Source: Sphingobacteriaceae bacterium DW12 (GTDB lineage: Bacteria > Bacteroidota > Bacteroidia > Sphingobacteriales > Sphingobacteriaceae). From it: a stretch of DNA of 55,511 nt. Positions 44,381 through 52,708 of this stretch are shown piece by piece. The position numbers and the translations under genes are program-made. Below the pieces are notes generated by a model that ran no database searches, was not told where the DNA came from, and saw nothing but the letters and a program-made list of their open reading frames with translations. The stretch is taken from NCBI GenBank assembly GCA_000783305.1, contig JROE01000003.1, forward strand, positions 1 through 55,511, given 5' to 3'. Every line of letters starts with the position of its first letter. Position 1 is the first letter of the stretch.

Positions 44381-44896
44381 TTAGAGCCTGAAGGCCACAC
44401 CTACGTTCAGTACTGCCGCACCATAACCGATTTCTGCAAAAGCACCGACCTTTTCTGAGGCCCAATATCTACTTCCGACATGCACCCCCCACATTAGTCC
44501 TCCAGCTGATACCGAAATTGGTTCAGACCCTTCTCCTCCCCATTTAACAGAAGCGACGTTGTAACCAAGCATGATACCTCCATACGGATCGAACCGCTCG
44601 GAATTTACCTTCAAGTGATAGGATGCCTTGGCTCCGACAAGTATATAGCTATATTTCCATTCACCGTAGTCATTCCAACTTTCCTTTTTTCTGGCGTATG
44701 CAAGGTATCCGCCCACGCTGATACGGTCAGAAACTGCTTGCTCATAGCTAATGCCAAGAGGGATGCCCAGCCCGCCCCCAACACCGATACCTGCATTGAA
44801 CAACTTGTCTCCACGCTTGAACGCCTGTGCAAAAGAACTGGTACTACTCATTAGCAGAATCACGGTTACTGCTCCGATTGTTTTTAATGTATTCAT
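44381..44896 (-). CDS. Small outer-membrane beta-barrel protein
   Basis: A 171-aa exported protein (cleavage near SFAQ) with alternating amphipathic strands: FNAGIGVGGGLGIPLGISYE, RISVGGYLAYARKK, YSYILVGAKASYHLK, YGGIMLGYNVASVKW, GVHVGSRYWASEKVGAFAEI and the terminal AVLNVGVAFRL. Size and strand pattern fit an 8-stranded OmpX/OMP_b-brl barrel. Function unknown. It lies upstream of the OmpA-like gene on the same strand with 219 bp between, so it may be separately transcribed. Confidence 0.8.
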   Translation of the reverse strand: MNTLKTIGAVTVILLMSSTSSFAQAFKRGDKLFNAGIGVGGGLGIPLGISYEQAVSDRISVGGYLAYARKKESWNDYGEWKYSYILVGAKASYHLKVNSERFDPYGGIMLGYNVASVKWGGEGSEPISVSAGGLMWGVHVGSRYWASEKVGAFAEIGYGAAVLNVGVAFRL

Positions 44897-44995
44897 ATCT
44901 ATAAAATTGTTTATGGTTTACAACGCTCATTTGCCATTTCCGGCGTACCGTCCCAGGCTTGGCAAAGCTATCCCGTTCCAATGTCTCCGAATTAC

Positions 44996-45075
44996 GTAGT
45001 ACTACCCAAACTTAGCATTTACGTGTAGTTACAAACCGAGCATTTTCGTGCACTATGGCATCTCAGTGGTACTAC
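44996..45075. promoter_or_regulatory. Repeat-rich regulatory region between divergent genes
   Basis: GTAGTACTAC (44996-45005) is a perfect palindrome, and GTACTAC recurs at 45069-45075. Between them AGCATTTNCGTGNA occurs twice (45014-45027 and 45039-45052), 25 bp start to start. The region lies between the barrel gene (minus) and the lipoprotein pair (plus) and probably binds one of the local regulators. Confidence 0.45.
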
Positions 45076-45140
45076 TTAGATGGTATTTTTGGAAGAAAGT
45101 ACCATAGAAAGGGGTTATTAGCAGCCCTATTTTTGCTAGC

Positions 45141-45842
45141 ATGAAAATTTTTCATCTTTTATTTTTGACATTGGCACTAGGGTGCGGCAAAAAAGACACA
45201 GCTCCGGAAAACGCTGGAAAAGTAAGCGGAACGGTAAGAGACCATTCTGGCAAATCAATCCAAGGAGTACAGATTATCGCGGACAACAGCATATTCTTCA
45301 ACAGTAATCTATCTACAAAAACTGCTTCCAACGGAAGCTACAGCTTGGCTCTCCCCACGACCGGGGCTTGGTACGCCTTTGCCATCCATAAAATATCTTT
45401 CAATGGAAAAATCTATCAATGCTACCTCCATCCGGAGATTTCAACAGGCTTCGGGCCGGATGGCGCAGTCCGAGATTTCACTTGGCAGCTCACCGGTCAA
45501 AAGGCCGAGCCTTTAACAGGGCATTATGGCGGGACAATAACCGTCGATAACTTCCCAGGAGTTTATTTGGATACCGAAGAGATACGATTTACCCTCATTC
45601 CCGAAGGCAAGCTCATCGATGGTTCTCTAGGGCAGACCGTGGTACGGAATGCAACCGACGGGCAACAAATCTTGGATGTCCCGATCGGACGTTATAAAAT
45701 AAGCGCACGCTATGGGGAGGAAATCCTGAAACTTCGAAGATGGAACTCCGAAGATAGCTTTGAAAGGGAACTGATCTTTGATTTTGAGCCACAAATCAAT
45801 GCGCAGTGTGACAATTGCTTTAAATTAGAATATAACCGATAA
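45141..45842 (+). CDS. Lipoprotein with carboxypeptidase-regulatory-like domain
   Basis: A 233-aa lipoprotein of unknown function (lipobox ALGCG). Mature residues begin GKKDTAPENAGKVSGTVRDH; SGKSIQGVQIIADNSIFFNS and SNGSYSLALPTTGAWYAFAI form a CarboxypepD_reg-like sandwich. The C-terminal half ends in INAQCDNCFKLEYNR with a CxxC pair. It starts an operon with the next lipoprotein, 2 bp downstream. Confidence 0.75.
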   Translation: MKIFHLLFLTLALGCGKKDTAPENAGKVSGTVRDHSGKSIQGVQIIADNSIFFNSNLSTKTASNGSYSLALPTTGAWYAFAIHKISFNGKIYQCYLHPEISTGFGPDGAVRDFTWQLTGQKAEPLTGHYGGTITVDNFPGVYLDTEEIRFTLIPEGKLIDGSLGQTVVRNATDGQQILDVPIGRYKISARYGEEILKLRRWNSEDSFERELIFDFEPQINAQCDNCFKLEYNR

Positions 45843-45844
45843 TC

Positions 45845-46630
45845 ATGAAAAGATACTATTTTAACATTCCACTATTCTTTTTGATGCTGATTTCATGTGG
45901 GAAAAACGATATTGGATTGGCCGAATCAGAAGACGACAAGATTGTCATCCCCTCATCCAATGGCAATCCGGGATTAGGTCACAGCGATGAGGAACCGTTG
46001 GGAACAACCCTAGCACTGCCCTCAGGCATACGTATAGTGGAGAGACAGAGCCTCCCATTTGACCCAGATATCAGAAAGCTGTATGCCCATGCAAATTTTT
46101 TCTACGTGGACCTTAATTTTGTGAATGACCGGATGCCCGGAACCCCGCCCGTTATCGTCGAACTCCCTCCTGGATTAATAGGGGTCAGTACGATACACGA
46201 CAAGCAAAATGGACTCAGCATCGAAAAGTACCTCATCACAGTTCCTCCCACACAACGGATCGGCGGAGGTCGAGACACCACCACAATCTATATCGGGATG
46301 GCCTGTCTAAATGAAGGGAGGTCAATGCCCTGGTACGATAATCTGGGAGCCGAGCAGGTCTTTCCAATCTCAAGGAACAACTACCAAAAATTTATCGTTA
46401 CCTCCGATCCGAGCCTATTGAAACTGCTAGATCTACTTAAGGGCCACCCCGGACTTAAGGTTACCAAGCATTGGGATCCCGTGGCGGCACATGAGGAAGA
46501 TTACGTAGTCCCAGAATGGATGAAGATACATAACGAGATCCAGGACCATATCTGGGATATCACGGATCGATTCGGTCTCACGCATGGTAAAATAACCAAG
46601 CTCAAGGAAAGATTAAAATCCTATAGATAG
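45845..46630 (+). CDS. Lipoprotein of unknown function, paired with the preceding gene
   Basis: A 261-aa lipoprotein (lipobox LISCG) following the previous gene by 2 bp, so the two are almost certainly co-translated. The mature protein starts with an acidic linker (NGNPGLGHSDEEPLG). No domain was recognised; VVPEWMKIHNEIQDHIWDIT and FGLTHGKITKLKERLK near the end are helical. The pair may form a surface complex. It is closed by a terminator. Confidence 0.7.
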   Translation: MKRYYFNIPLFFLMLISCGKNDIGLAESEDDKIVIPSSNGNPGLGHSDEEPLGTTLALPSGIRIVERQSLPFDPDIRKLYAHANFFYVDLNFVNDRMPGTPPVIVELPPGLIGVSTIHDKQNGLSIEKYLITVPPTQRIGGGRDTTTIYIGMACLNEGRSMPWYDNLGAEQVFPISRNNYQKFIVTSDPSLLKLLDLLKGHPGLKVTKHWDPVAAHEEDYVVPEWMKIHNEIQDHIWDITDRFGLTHGKITKLKERLKSYR

Positions 46631-46676
46631 TCATCGCTACACTGAAATTACTCCACCTAACTATTTCCAATGATTA

Positions 46677-46704
46677 CAGGGCGCCAATGCAGCCCTGTTT
46701 TTTT
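46677..46704 (+). terminator. Terminator of the lipoprotein pair
   Basis: CAGGGC (46677-46682) and GCCCTG (46692-46697) flank a 9-nt loop, followed by TTTTTTT to 46704. The T run touches the stop codon of the converging minus-strand gene at 46703. Confidence 0.85.
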
Positions 46705-47245
46705 ACTTCCCGACAGCGTTCGTTACCTCGCCATAGGGGTCTATATAGATCTTGCTCTGCCTTCCCTTTAGGCTCATTGTCGCTATGAAAACACTCTCCT
46801 GCTTCGCATCCTCGATGTAGAGCGTCCTTTCATGCCGATAGCCTTTGCTCAGATATATATCCAATGTGGCGATAACGGGAGCAGGCAACTTCTTCCGGCG
46901 TACCTTTTTTGCCGTCCTTAACCAATTTCCGACCGTATCCATTTCGATGACCGTACCGTCTTCAAGGACAGCAAGGTGCCTCCCTGAATTTAAGGTAGTA
47001 ATCCAATGGTCTATTTTTTGTGAACCAGCCTTTTTACCGGCAGCAATCTTTACGTTTTCGGGCACTTCCCCCTGAGTGATTCGCTGATCCTGAAAGACGA
47101 TTATTGGCGTTGCCACTGGAATATTTTTGTTCCAATAGCCTTCCTTGTCAGGGGTAATCCTAGGCGTTATTGTGGCAGAGGCTCCTGCCACTTGATGAAT
47201 GACGGCATTGAAGGCCAACATGCTGGTTGAAATCCATTTATTCAT
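46703..47245 (-). CDS. Hypothetical exported protein
   Basis: A 180-aa protein with a short hydrophobic N-terminus (STSMLAFNAVIHQVAGASAT), probably a signal peptide. The rest is a beta-rich domain with FQDQRITQGEVPENVKIAAG, HLAVLEDGTVIEMDTVGNWL, LPAPVIATLDIYLSKGYRHE and KIYIDPYGEVTNAVGK. The repeated pattern strand-turn-GTV-x-D and the IDPYGEV end suggest a PepSY/BLIP-like protein, but this is uncertain. It may be in one operon with the YD/RHS-like lipoprotein gene upstream. Confidence 0.6.
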   Translation of the reverse strand: MNKWISTSMLAFNAVIHQVAGASATITPRITPDKEGYWNKNIPVATPIIVFQDQRITQGEVPENVKIAAGKKAGSQKIDHWITTLNSGRHLAVLEDGTVIEMDTVGNWLRTAKKVRRKKLPAPVIATLDIYLSKGYRHERTLYIEDAKQESVFIATMSLKGRQSKIYIDPYGEVTNAVGK

Positions 47246-47576
47246 AGTTTATTCATTTTAGAAGTTTAGACAACGTCTGTAAATTCACTTTTTTAGGGGA
47301 ACCCTCGCACCCATATTCGACTAAAGATGAATATTCGTCTACGGAGGCAACATATCGCAGTTGAAAATCATCGTGTTGTTCCCCAAGCTGTGCTGGTACA
47401 AGGCTCCAAGAACGAAAGGAACTAACAAAGTGGAGGTGCGCGGAGCAAACAGTAACGCATATGACGAACTGCGAGATAAAACCGTCATCGGAATCACTAT
47501 GACAGCACCTCCCATCTTTATAACTGCCCAAGGCTTGGAATGCGATCCAAAAACAGACTTTCTAGATATGGATTAA
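47246..47576. other. Region with conflicting small ORFs
   Basis: About 330 bp between two minus-strand genes and partly overlapping the upstream one. Minus strand: 92 codons from 47531 to 47253 (TTG start, ends SPKKVNLQTLSKLLK, 7 bp before the next gene). Another minus frame reads MGGAVIVIPMTVLSRSS for 57 codons from about 47515. Plus strand: 71 codons from 47361 (MKIIVLFPKLCWYKAPRTK). None is convincing alone. The plus-strand and C-terminal minus-strand readings both look protein-like, so one may be a decayed gene. Confidence 0.3.
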
Positions 47577-48342
47577 CATTCCGAAGGTTGTTGGTAATAT
47601 TTTGGGATAAAATGGCATTTTCGCCAGCTTCCTTTACGCACAAGGCATTCCCATTCCCGTTGTAATGGTTGTTCATCTTTGTGTACTGGATAATACCTTC
47701 AGAAAGCACAATGGTATGGCCCGTAATTTCATGCTCGCTGCCAAGTATGATGGGGAGGTCTGGACTCAGGACATGCCTTAACCGAGCTATCGCAAATGGT
47801 GATCGCTTGGGGCCCAGTTCGAACCTGTTGGATACGTAGCCGGCATTTCCAGTGGTCGTTATCCTTTCGAGGTTATCACCAGAATAAGACAAATCCACTT
47901 GTGAGCCTTTGCCTCCAGTCTTCAAAATCATCATCCTCGTCACCCTCCCCTCCTTCACTTCATAATCAATAAACTTCCTCCCCGAGATACGGGAGGTTCC
48001 CTTTTTACGCACGGAAACCACGGCACTGACAGGTAGGTCATCTTCGGAATAGCTTATCTCCATATCCTGGATTTCCGCCTCATCAATCATTTCAATCCGA
48101 TGGAGCCTACCCAATCTATCGTACCTGAAGGTCGTGAACTCACCTTCGGCAGGACAGTCATAAGCGACAATCCTATTGTCCGCATCATACTGTAGCTGAA
48201 AAGTCGACGTATCACCTTTCTCGTAAACGGTATAGCTATTTGGAGGTAAGGTCGAGGAAATAGGTGCGGAATGGCCTGTACAGCCAGATGCCAACACCAG
48301 GCTTAGGGAACCAATGGCAACAAGGTAATCTATTCTAGTCAT
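47518..48342 (-). CDS. Lipoprotein with YD/RHS-like beta repeats
   Basis: A 274-aa lipoprotein (lipobox LASGC). Repeating strands such as FQLQYDADNRIVAYDC, FTTFRYDRLGRLHRIEM, DMEISYSEDDLPVSAVV and VDLSYSGDNLERITT have the x-Y-D/S-x-x-x-R/L-x-x-I pattern of YD/RHS repeats and of the DUF4595 type in Bacteroidota. No toxin domain follows, so this is a stand-alone beta protein, not a polymorphic toxin. Function unknown. Confidence 0.7.
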   Translation of the reverse strand: MTRIDYLVAIGSLSLVLASGCTGHSAPISSTLPPNSYTVYEKGDTSTFQLQYDADNRIVAYDCPAEGEFTTFRYDRLGRLHRIEMIDEAEIQDMEISYSEDDLPVSAVVSVRKKGTSRISGRKFIDYEVKEGRVTRMMILKTGGKGSQVDLSYSGDNLERITTTGNAGYVSNRFELGPKRSPFAIARLRHVLSPDLPIILGSEHEITGHTIVLSEGIIQYTKMNNHYNGNGNALCVKEAGENAILSQNITNNLRNVNPYLESLFLDRIPSLGQL

Positions 48343-48469
48343 CTATAGGTGAATATTTTTTTTGCAAATTTCTTCAAACAATTAAGTATGCCCCCCAGTC
48401 TCTATACGGTATTATCTTTTTGCGTACAATTACGGACACCGCACAAACAAAATATAAGCTGTGCCTAGC

Positions 48470-49189
48470 TCAGTAGATGAGTTGTCGGATCAACGGGACA
48501 TACTGTTTGCCCACTCCAATCTCGACATCCCCTGTCAGCACGAGAAAGAATCTCCTTATATCCCTGTAGAGTTCCTGGACATGGTCCAGATTGACGATGA
48601 AGGAACGGTGGATTCTCATAAATCTATCGGGATCCAGCTTGCTACAGAGCAGTCCTATGCCATGATTGCTGAGATATGCGCCATTGTCCGCAGTATAGAT
48701 CCAGGTATAGTCCCTGTCTGCTCTCAAGTAAGTGATATCCGGCACGTTTATTTTTTTGAGGCTGCCCCCTTTCTCCACAAAGATCCTTCCGGGATATCGG
48801 ACCATAGAAAGAGGCTGGACGAGCCCTACTGTTTCTGATGAACCGATCCTGATTAATGTCCTTCGTAGATTTTCTGTACATATCGGTCGATGGAGGTATC
48901 CCAGAGCACCATGATCTATTGCCCTAACAGCATCTTCAAGATGATCTGAATACACTACGGAAATAGGATCGTGGGAGATCCTCTCGAGCACGTCGAACCC
49001 AGCTATCCCCGGAAGCGAGGCATTGATGAACACCACCGCCGGCTGGAGGGAGTTGATATATCTAACTGCCTCCGGCCCGTTGCAGGTTTCGTGGAATACC
49101 GCAGGATAATCCAACGACTCGATCTTTCTGCGGAGTTCCTGTCTGAATGAACCGTCCCTGTCCGCAATGAGTACTGATTGCTTTACCAT
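48470..49189 (-). CDS. LytTR DNA-binding protein with degenerate receiver domain
   Basis: A 239-aa regulator: receiver-like domain (about 1-115) and C-terminal LytTR domain (about 140-239: DITYLRADRDYTWIYTADNG, RFMRIHRSFIVNLDHVQELY). The acidic pair is present (LIADRD), but the phosphoacceptor position is Asn56 (VVFINASLPG) and the switch Lys is Arg101 (HRP). It is therefore unlikely to be controlled by phosphorylation. It resembles the LytTR protein at 52.7 kb, which keeps Asp and Lys. It is divergent from a Crp/Fnr-like gene, sharing a palindrome in the gap. Confidence 0.85.
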   Translation of the reverse strand: MVKQSVLIADRDGSFRQELRRKIESLDYPAVFHETCNGPEAVRYINSLQPAVVFINASLPGIAGFDVLERISHDPISVVYSDHLEDAVRAIDHGALGYLHRPICTENLRRTLIRIGSSETVGLVQPLSMVRYPGRIFVEKGGSLKKINVPDITYLRADRDYTWIYTADNGAYLSNHGIGLLCSKLDPDRFMRIHRSFIVNLDHVQELYRDIRRFFLVLTGDVEIGVGKQYVPLIRQLIY

Positions 49190-49243
49190 CTATTTGACCT
49201 TTGATGAAAGGGTCAAAATTAGCGTATGCATGGACTGTCGAAA

Positions 49244-49257
49244 CTGACAAATGTCAG
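49244..49257. promoter_or_regulatory. Palindrome between divergent regulators
   Basis: CTGACA-AA-TGTCAG, perfect 6-bp arms, lies 55 bp upstream of the LytTR start and 73 bp upstream of the Crp/Fnr-like start. It is a candidate operator for a dimeric regulator such as the Crp/Fnr-like protein. Confidence 0.45.
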
Positions 49258-49330
49258 AAATTGGCAACACAGGTCATTTTTAGTATCTTGTGGTACTATT
49301 TCTTTGACCCATCCATCGATAAGATATGAT

Positions 49331-49933
49331 ATGGTAGAGCGAAAACATTTTAATCAGGTCTGTCTATTTGCAAGGCAATATGACATATCCTTCACCCTAC
49401 AGGAATTGGAGATTATCCGGACAAATACGCAGTACATGGTCCTCCCCCCACATTCGGTCCTCATGGAACAGGGGAAACTGGTGAAGAAGCTTTATTTTAT
49501 GAACAGGGGGATAGCTAGGCTGTTCAGGGTCCACAATGGTGTCGACCATACGCTAGGTATCGAATCGACCAATTATTTTCTCTCCACCCCACTTTTACTT
49601 CAGAACGGTCAAGAATCCACCTGCGCACTTGAATCGCTCAGCGAAATCGAGCTACTGGTCTGGGACCTGCCCAGTGTCACTATCCTCAAGAATAGTATTC
49701 CCAGGATGTACGCTATGGAAATGGCCATCATGGATAGGCTACTGGCTTGGCTACAGCACAATCAGGTCGAGTCTAGGTGTATGACCGCAGAAGAGCGCTA
49801 TTATAAGTTGATGGAAACACAGCCAAAGGTAATACAATCCGTTCCGCTGAAATACATCGCCTCTCTTTTAGGAATCCACCACGACAGCTTGAGCCGGATA
49901 AGGAAAGGTGTCTCGGACAGAGGAACTAGATAA
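49331..49933 (+). CDS. Crp/Fnr-family regulator
   Basis: A 200-aa regulator with a cNMP-binding-type beta-roll (VLPPHSVLMEQGKLVKKLYF, NRGIARLFRVHNGVDHTLGI) and C-terminal HTH (VPLKYIASLLGIHHDSLSRI). The Arg/Ser pair that binds cAMP in CRP is not apparent, as in most Bacteroidota homologs. ATG 49331 gives MVERKHF; the upstream frame (from 49226) would run through the divergent promoter and is rejected. Its 3' end overlaps the NarL-type gene by 8 bp tail to tail. Confidence 0.85.
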   Translation: MVERKHFNQVCLFARQYDISFTLQELEIIRTNTQYMVLPPHSVLMEQGKLVKKLYFMNRGIARLFRVHNGVDHTLGIESTNYFLSTPLLLQNGQESTCALESLSEIELLVWDLPSVTILKNSIPRMYAMEMAIMDRLLAWLQHNQVESRCMTAEERYYKLMETQPKVIQSVPLKYIASLLGIHHDSLSRIRKGVSDRGTR

Positions 49934-50555
49934 GTCCTCTCAGGTATGCCTCCCTGACCAGACCAGCCGCCGTCTTAATGTTGAGCTTCTGGTTGAGGCT
50001 GTGGCGATGCGATTCTACTGTTCGGACACTCAGAAAGAGTCGATCGGCAATTTCCTGATTAGAATACTCGTGGGCGATCAGAGCCAATATCTCACATTCT
50101 CGATTTGTCAACTTCACGTTGACTGCGGCATTCCTGCCCGTGATAGCCTGATTGACGATGGACCGTTCGATCTGCCGGTCTATGAACTGCTTCCCCGACA
50201 CCACACTTTGGATGGCTTCTAGTAAACCTTCCCTATCCGTTCCCTTTAGCAGATAGCCCATAGCCCCATTCCGCATCATCTTCCTGACGTAGAGTACCTC
50301 GTCATGGTTGGTAATCGCGATAATGGGCAGCTGCGGATATCTTCCCAGAACCTCTGTACAAAGGGCAATTCCATCGCTATCGGGAAGCTCTATATCGAGC
50401 AGCAGGACGTCCGGAGTCACAGTTTCCAAAGCCGAAAGCAGGCCTTCGCCGCTTCCTGCCTTGAAAACGATCTTAAACTGTCGGAAGGTGCTGAGCATCT
50501 GTACAAGCCCCTCTATTATCACAGGATGATCATCCACTATTCCTATTGTTGTCAT
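49926..50555 (-). CDS. NarL/LuxR-family response regulator
   Basis: A 209-aa response regulator: receiver with IGIVDDHPVIIEGLV, phosphoacceptor in DVLLLDIELPDSDG, Thr in IIAITNHDEV, and Lys in YLLKGTDREGL; then a LuxR-type HTH with LTNREILALIA-like residues (LTNRECEILALIAHEYSNQE, IADRLFLSVRTVESHRHSLN). It lies 72 bp after the histidine-kinase gene on the same strand and is its obvious partner. Confidence 0.92.
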   Translation of the reverse strand: MTTIGIVDDHPVIIEGLVQMLSTFRQFKIVFKAGSGEGLLSALETVTPDVLLLDIELPDSDGIALCTEVLGRYPQLPIIAITNHDEVLYVRKMMRNGAMGYLLKGTDREGLLEAIQSVVSGKQFIDRQIERSIVNQAITGRNAAVNVKLTNRECEILALIAHEYSNQEIADRLFLSVRTVESHRHSLNQKLNIKTAAGLVREAYLRGLI

Positions 50556-50627
50556 ATTCCTATTTTTTTACACAAATTAAATTGTTAAACAAACTCCTTT
50601 CTACCGTATTACTACGAATACGCCAAA

Positions 50628-52580
50628 TTAAGGAACGTTCATTTCTCCGTGACTAGTTTTTAGGAAAGGAAGGCCCGTGGAATCGATTTCGATATATACC
50701 GAAGTGCCCTTTCCTGGCGATGACCGGATATCAATGATCCCCCCTAAGTCTGAAACTCTGCAGCAAAGCCCGCTGATTCCAATCCCTTTTGAGGGGATAT
50801 TCTCCGGATCGAACCCCTTACCATTATCCTCGACCGTTATCCGGAGAGCACCCCCACTACTCTCCAACTGGACAATTCCTTCTGTACCCCCAGAATGCTT
50901 CACCATGTTGGTTACGGCCTCTTGAATTGTCCTGTACAGGACCAGCTCCACAGTCCTGTCAAATCTAGGAATCGCTCCTACGAGATAGAAATCGAGGGAA
51001 AGGTTCCCTCCCTTTACCCGATGGCAAAAGGATTCAACGGCACACGCGAGTCCCTCCCGCAACAAGAATTCGGGGGCAAGGTTGTGGGATATGTTCCTGA
51101 TCTCCCGGACCGCAATCTCGATCAATTCCCCGATTTCGAGTAGTGATTTCCGTTCTGAACCATCGTCCACAGCATTGTGGACCTGAATTTTAGCCGCGGA
51201 AAGGATACTAGCCACACCGTCATGTAATTCTCGCGCAGTGCGTTCTCTTTCCCGTTCTTCCCCATAAAGTTGGGCTTCCAACAGGTGTCTTTCGTGATCC
51301 AATTTCAGTCTCCTCCGCTTCTGATTTCCGACGATCCGTAACGATATAAGCCCCCAAGCTAACAGGACAGCCGTGGAAAGGGAGATAATCATCCACTTGT
51401 TCTTTCTTTCCAATCCCGTCGTTTGTTCAGCAATCATGAGATCCCTTTCGGCAATGCTCCTTCGGTTCTCCATTGTTCTGTACTTCAGCTCGAGTTCCTG
51501 TATGGACCGATGTGTTTCCTTATCTTTTAGAGAATCAGCCAGGGATTGGTACCGCTTACGCAGTTCGAGAGCATCCTTATATTTCCCCATCCCCTCTTTA
51601 ATCTCTGAACCTGACAAGTACAGCTCAATGAGTTGGGGTCTGGGTAATTCCTCATGGGCCAATTCCATTGCCTTACTGAAATATCTTTCCGCAGCTCCGA
51701 AACTTCTCATATCTCGATATACCGAGGACATCCCCGAAAGTACGTACACCTCATTACCAGGAAAAGCAAGAGGCAGAAGTTGCCTTGCTTTTTTGAAATT
51801 CCGCAAAGCCTGTGGATATCTTTTCTGCATCCGGTATATATCGCCCAGATTGTTGTACGCTTTGATTTCCATCTGTACATCATCATATTTTTGAGCAATT
51901 TCCAGTAGACGCAGGGCATTTCGTTCGGCCGATCCCAGGTCATGCGCCATCGCCTCCGCCACCACAATATTGACCAGACTCCGGCCCATACCAAGAGTAT
52001 CTCTTAGCTCTTGGGCCAGTCTGTAGGATTCCCGTGCATACTGTAGTCCTTTTTTAACATCGTTCATGTCGAGCATCAGCGAGCTGAGGTTATTATAATA
52101 TTTTCGGCGGTCGGTCAGGTCTCGCTCGGTAGGATCTTTGATGGCCGAGGAAATTTCCAATCCCCTAACCAAATTCTTTGCTGCATCCTCTAATTTACCT
52201 TGGGCCTGCAGTTGAAGGGAGATATTATTGTACGCCGCTGCTACCCTGGGCCAGTTGCGCAGGTTGATGCCCAGTGCCAATGCTTTTTTTGCAAAAGCCA
52301 GGGATTCCCCATACCTGAGCTGTTCGTATAGGAACACGCTGTAGTTGCCCAGGAAGGACAATCGGCCGTTGTCAAATCGGAGCCGATCGGCAAGTCTACC
52401 TGCCGATTTGAAATAATGATCTGCTGAATCGAGCTGTCCTGCTTTCTGTTTCTCCTTGGCCTTGTCTATAAGGACAAATACCCCTGTCGTATCCCTAGCT
52501 TTGCAGGGCAATGGTGCTACTACCCAAATGCATAGTACCAGCATGGATAAAATTCTATTCACTTGTGCAAGGTTTATCAT
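50628..52580 (-). CDS. TPR-containing sensor histidine kinase (HisKA_3)
   Basis: A 650-aa sensor kinase. After a signal peptide (PLPCKA) the periplasmic part has about seven TPR-like repeats (YNNISLQLQAQGKLEDAAKN, YNNLGDIYRMQKRYPQALRN), then a coiled coil, one transmembrane helix (WMIISLSTAVLLAWGLISL), a HisKA_3 dimerisation domain with the phospho-His in RTARELHDGVASILSA, and an HATPase domain (LYRTIQEAVTNMVKHSGG, VEDNGKGFDPENIPSKGIGI). It is the cognate kinase of the downstream NarL-type regulator. TPR-type sensors are typical of Bacteroidota; the signal is unknown. Confidence 0.92.
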   Translation of the reverse strand: MINLAQVNRILSMLVLCIWVVAPLPCKARDTTGVFVLIDKAKEKQKAGQLDSADHYFKSAGRLADRLRFDNGRLSFLGNYSVFLYEQLRYGESLAFAKKALALGINLRNWPRVAAAYNNISLQLQAQGKLEDAAKNLVRGLEISSAIKDPTERDLTDRRKYYNNLSSLMLDMNDVKKGLQYARESYRLAQELRDTLGMGRSLVNIVVAEAMAHDLGSAERNALRLLEIAQKYDDVQMEIKAYNNLGDIYRMQKRYPQALRNFKKARQLLPLAFPGNEVYVLSGMSSVYRDMRSFGAAERYFSKAMELAHEELPRPQLIELYLSGSEIKEGMGKYKDALELRKRYQSLADSLKDKETHRSIQELELKYRTMENRRSIAERDLMIAEQTTGLERKNKWMIISLSTAVLLAWGLISLRIVGNQKRRRLKLDHERHLLEAQLYGEERERERTARELHDGVASILSAAKIQVHNAVDDGSERKSLLEIGELIEIAVREIRNISHNLAPEFLLREGLACAVESFCHRVKGGNLSLDFYLVGAIPRFDRTVELVLYRTIQEAVTNMVKHSGGTEGIVQLESSGGALRITVEDNGKGFDPENIPSKGIGISGLCCRVSDLGGIIDIRSSPGKGTSVYIEIDSTGLPFLKTSHGEMNVP

Positions 52581-52708
52581 CTAACATAAGGATAAATAAG
52601 AGGTGCGATGTCCGTAGAAATACCGAATCTAAATACTCCGCAACTCTTCTCTTTTTACATCATCTGAATGAGTCTAATTTTGACCGTAACAGTTGAATCA
52701 TCATAGCA

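Noticed and set aside
47518..48342. RHS polymorphic toxin
   Set aside because: Only a few YD-like strands, 274 aa in total, no core cap motif or C-terminal toxin; it reads as a simple lipoprotein.
49226..49330. N-terminal extension of the Crp/Fnr-like protein from ATG 49226
   Set aside because: The extra 35 residues would be encoded by the divergent promoter region and its palindrome; MVERKHF at 49331 is a normal start.
51373..51894. 173-aa plus-strand ORF inside the sensor kinase gene
   Set aside because: Ser/Leu/Arg-rich antisense reading of TPR repeats; no signal, domain or regulatory site of its own.
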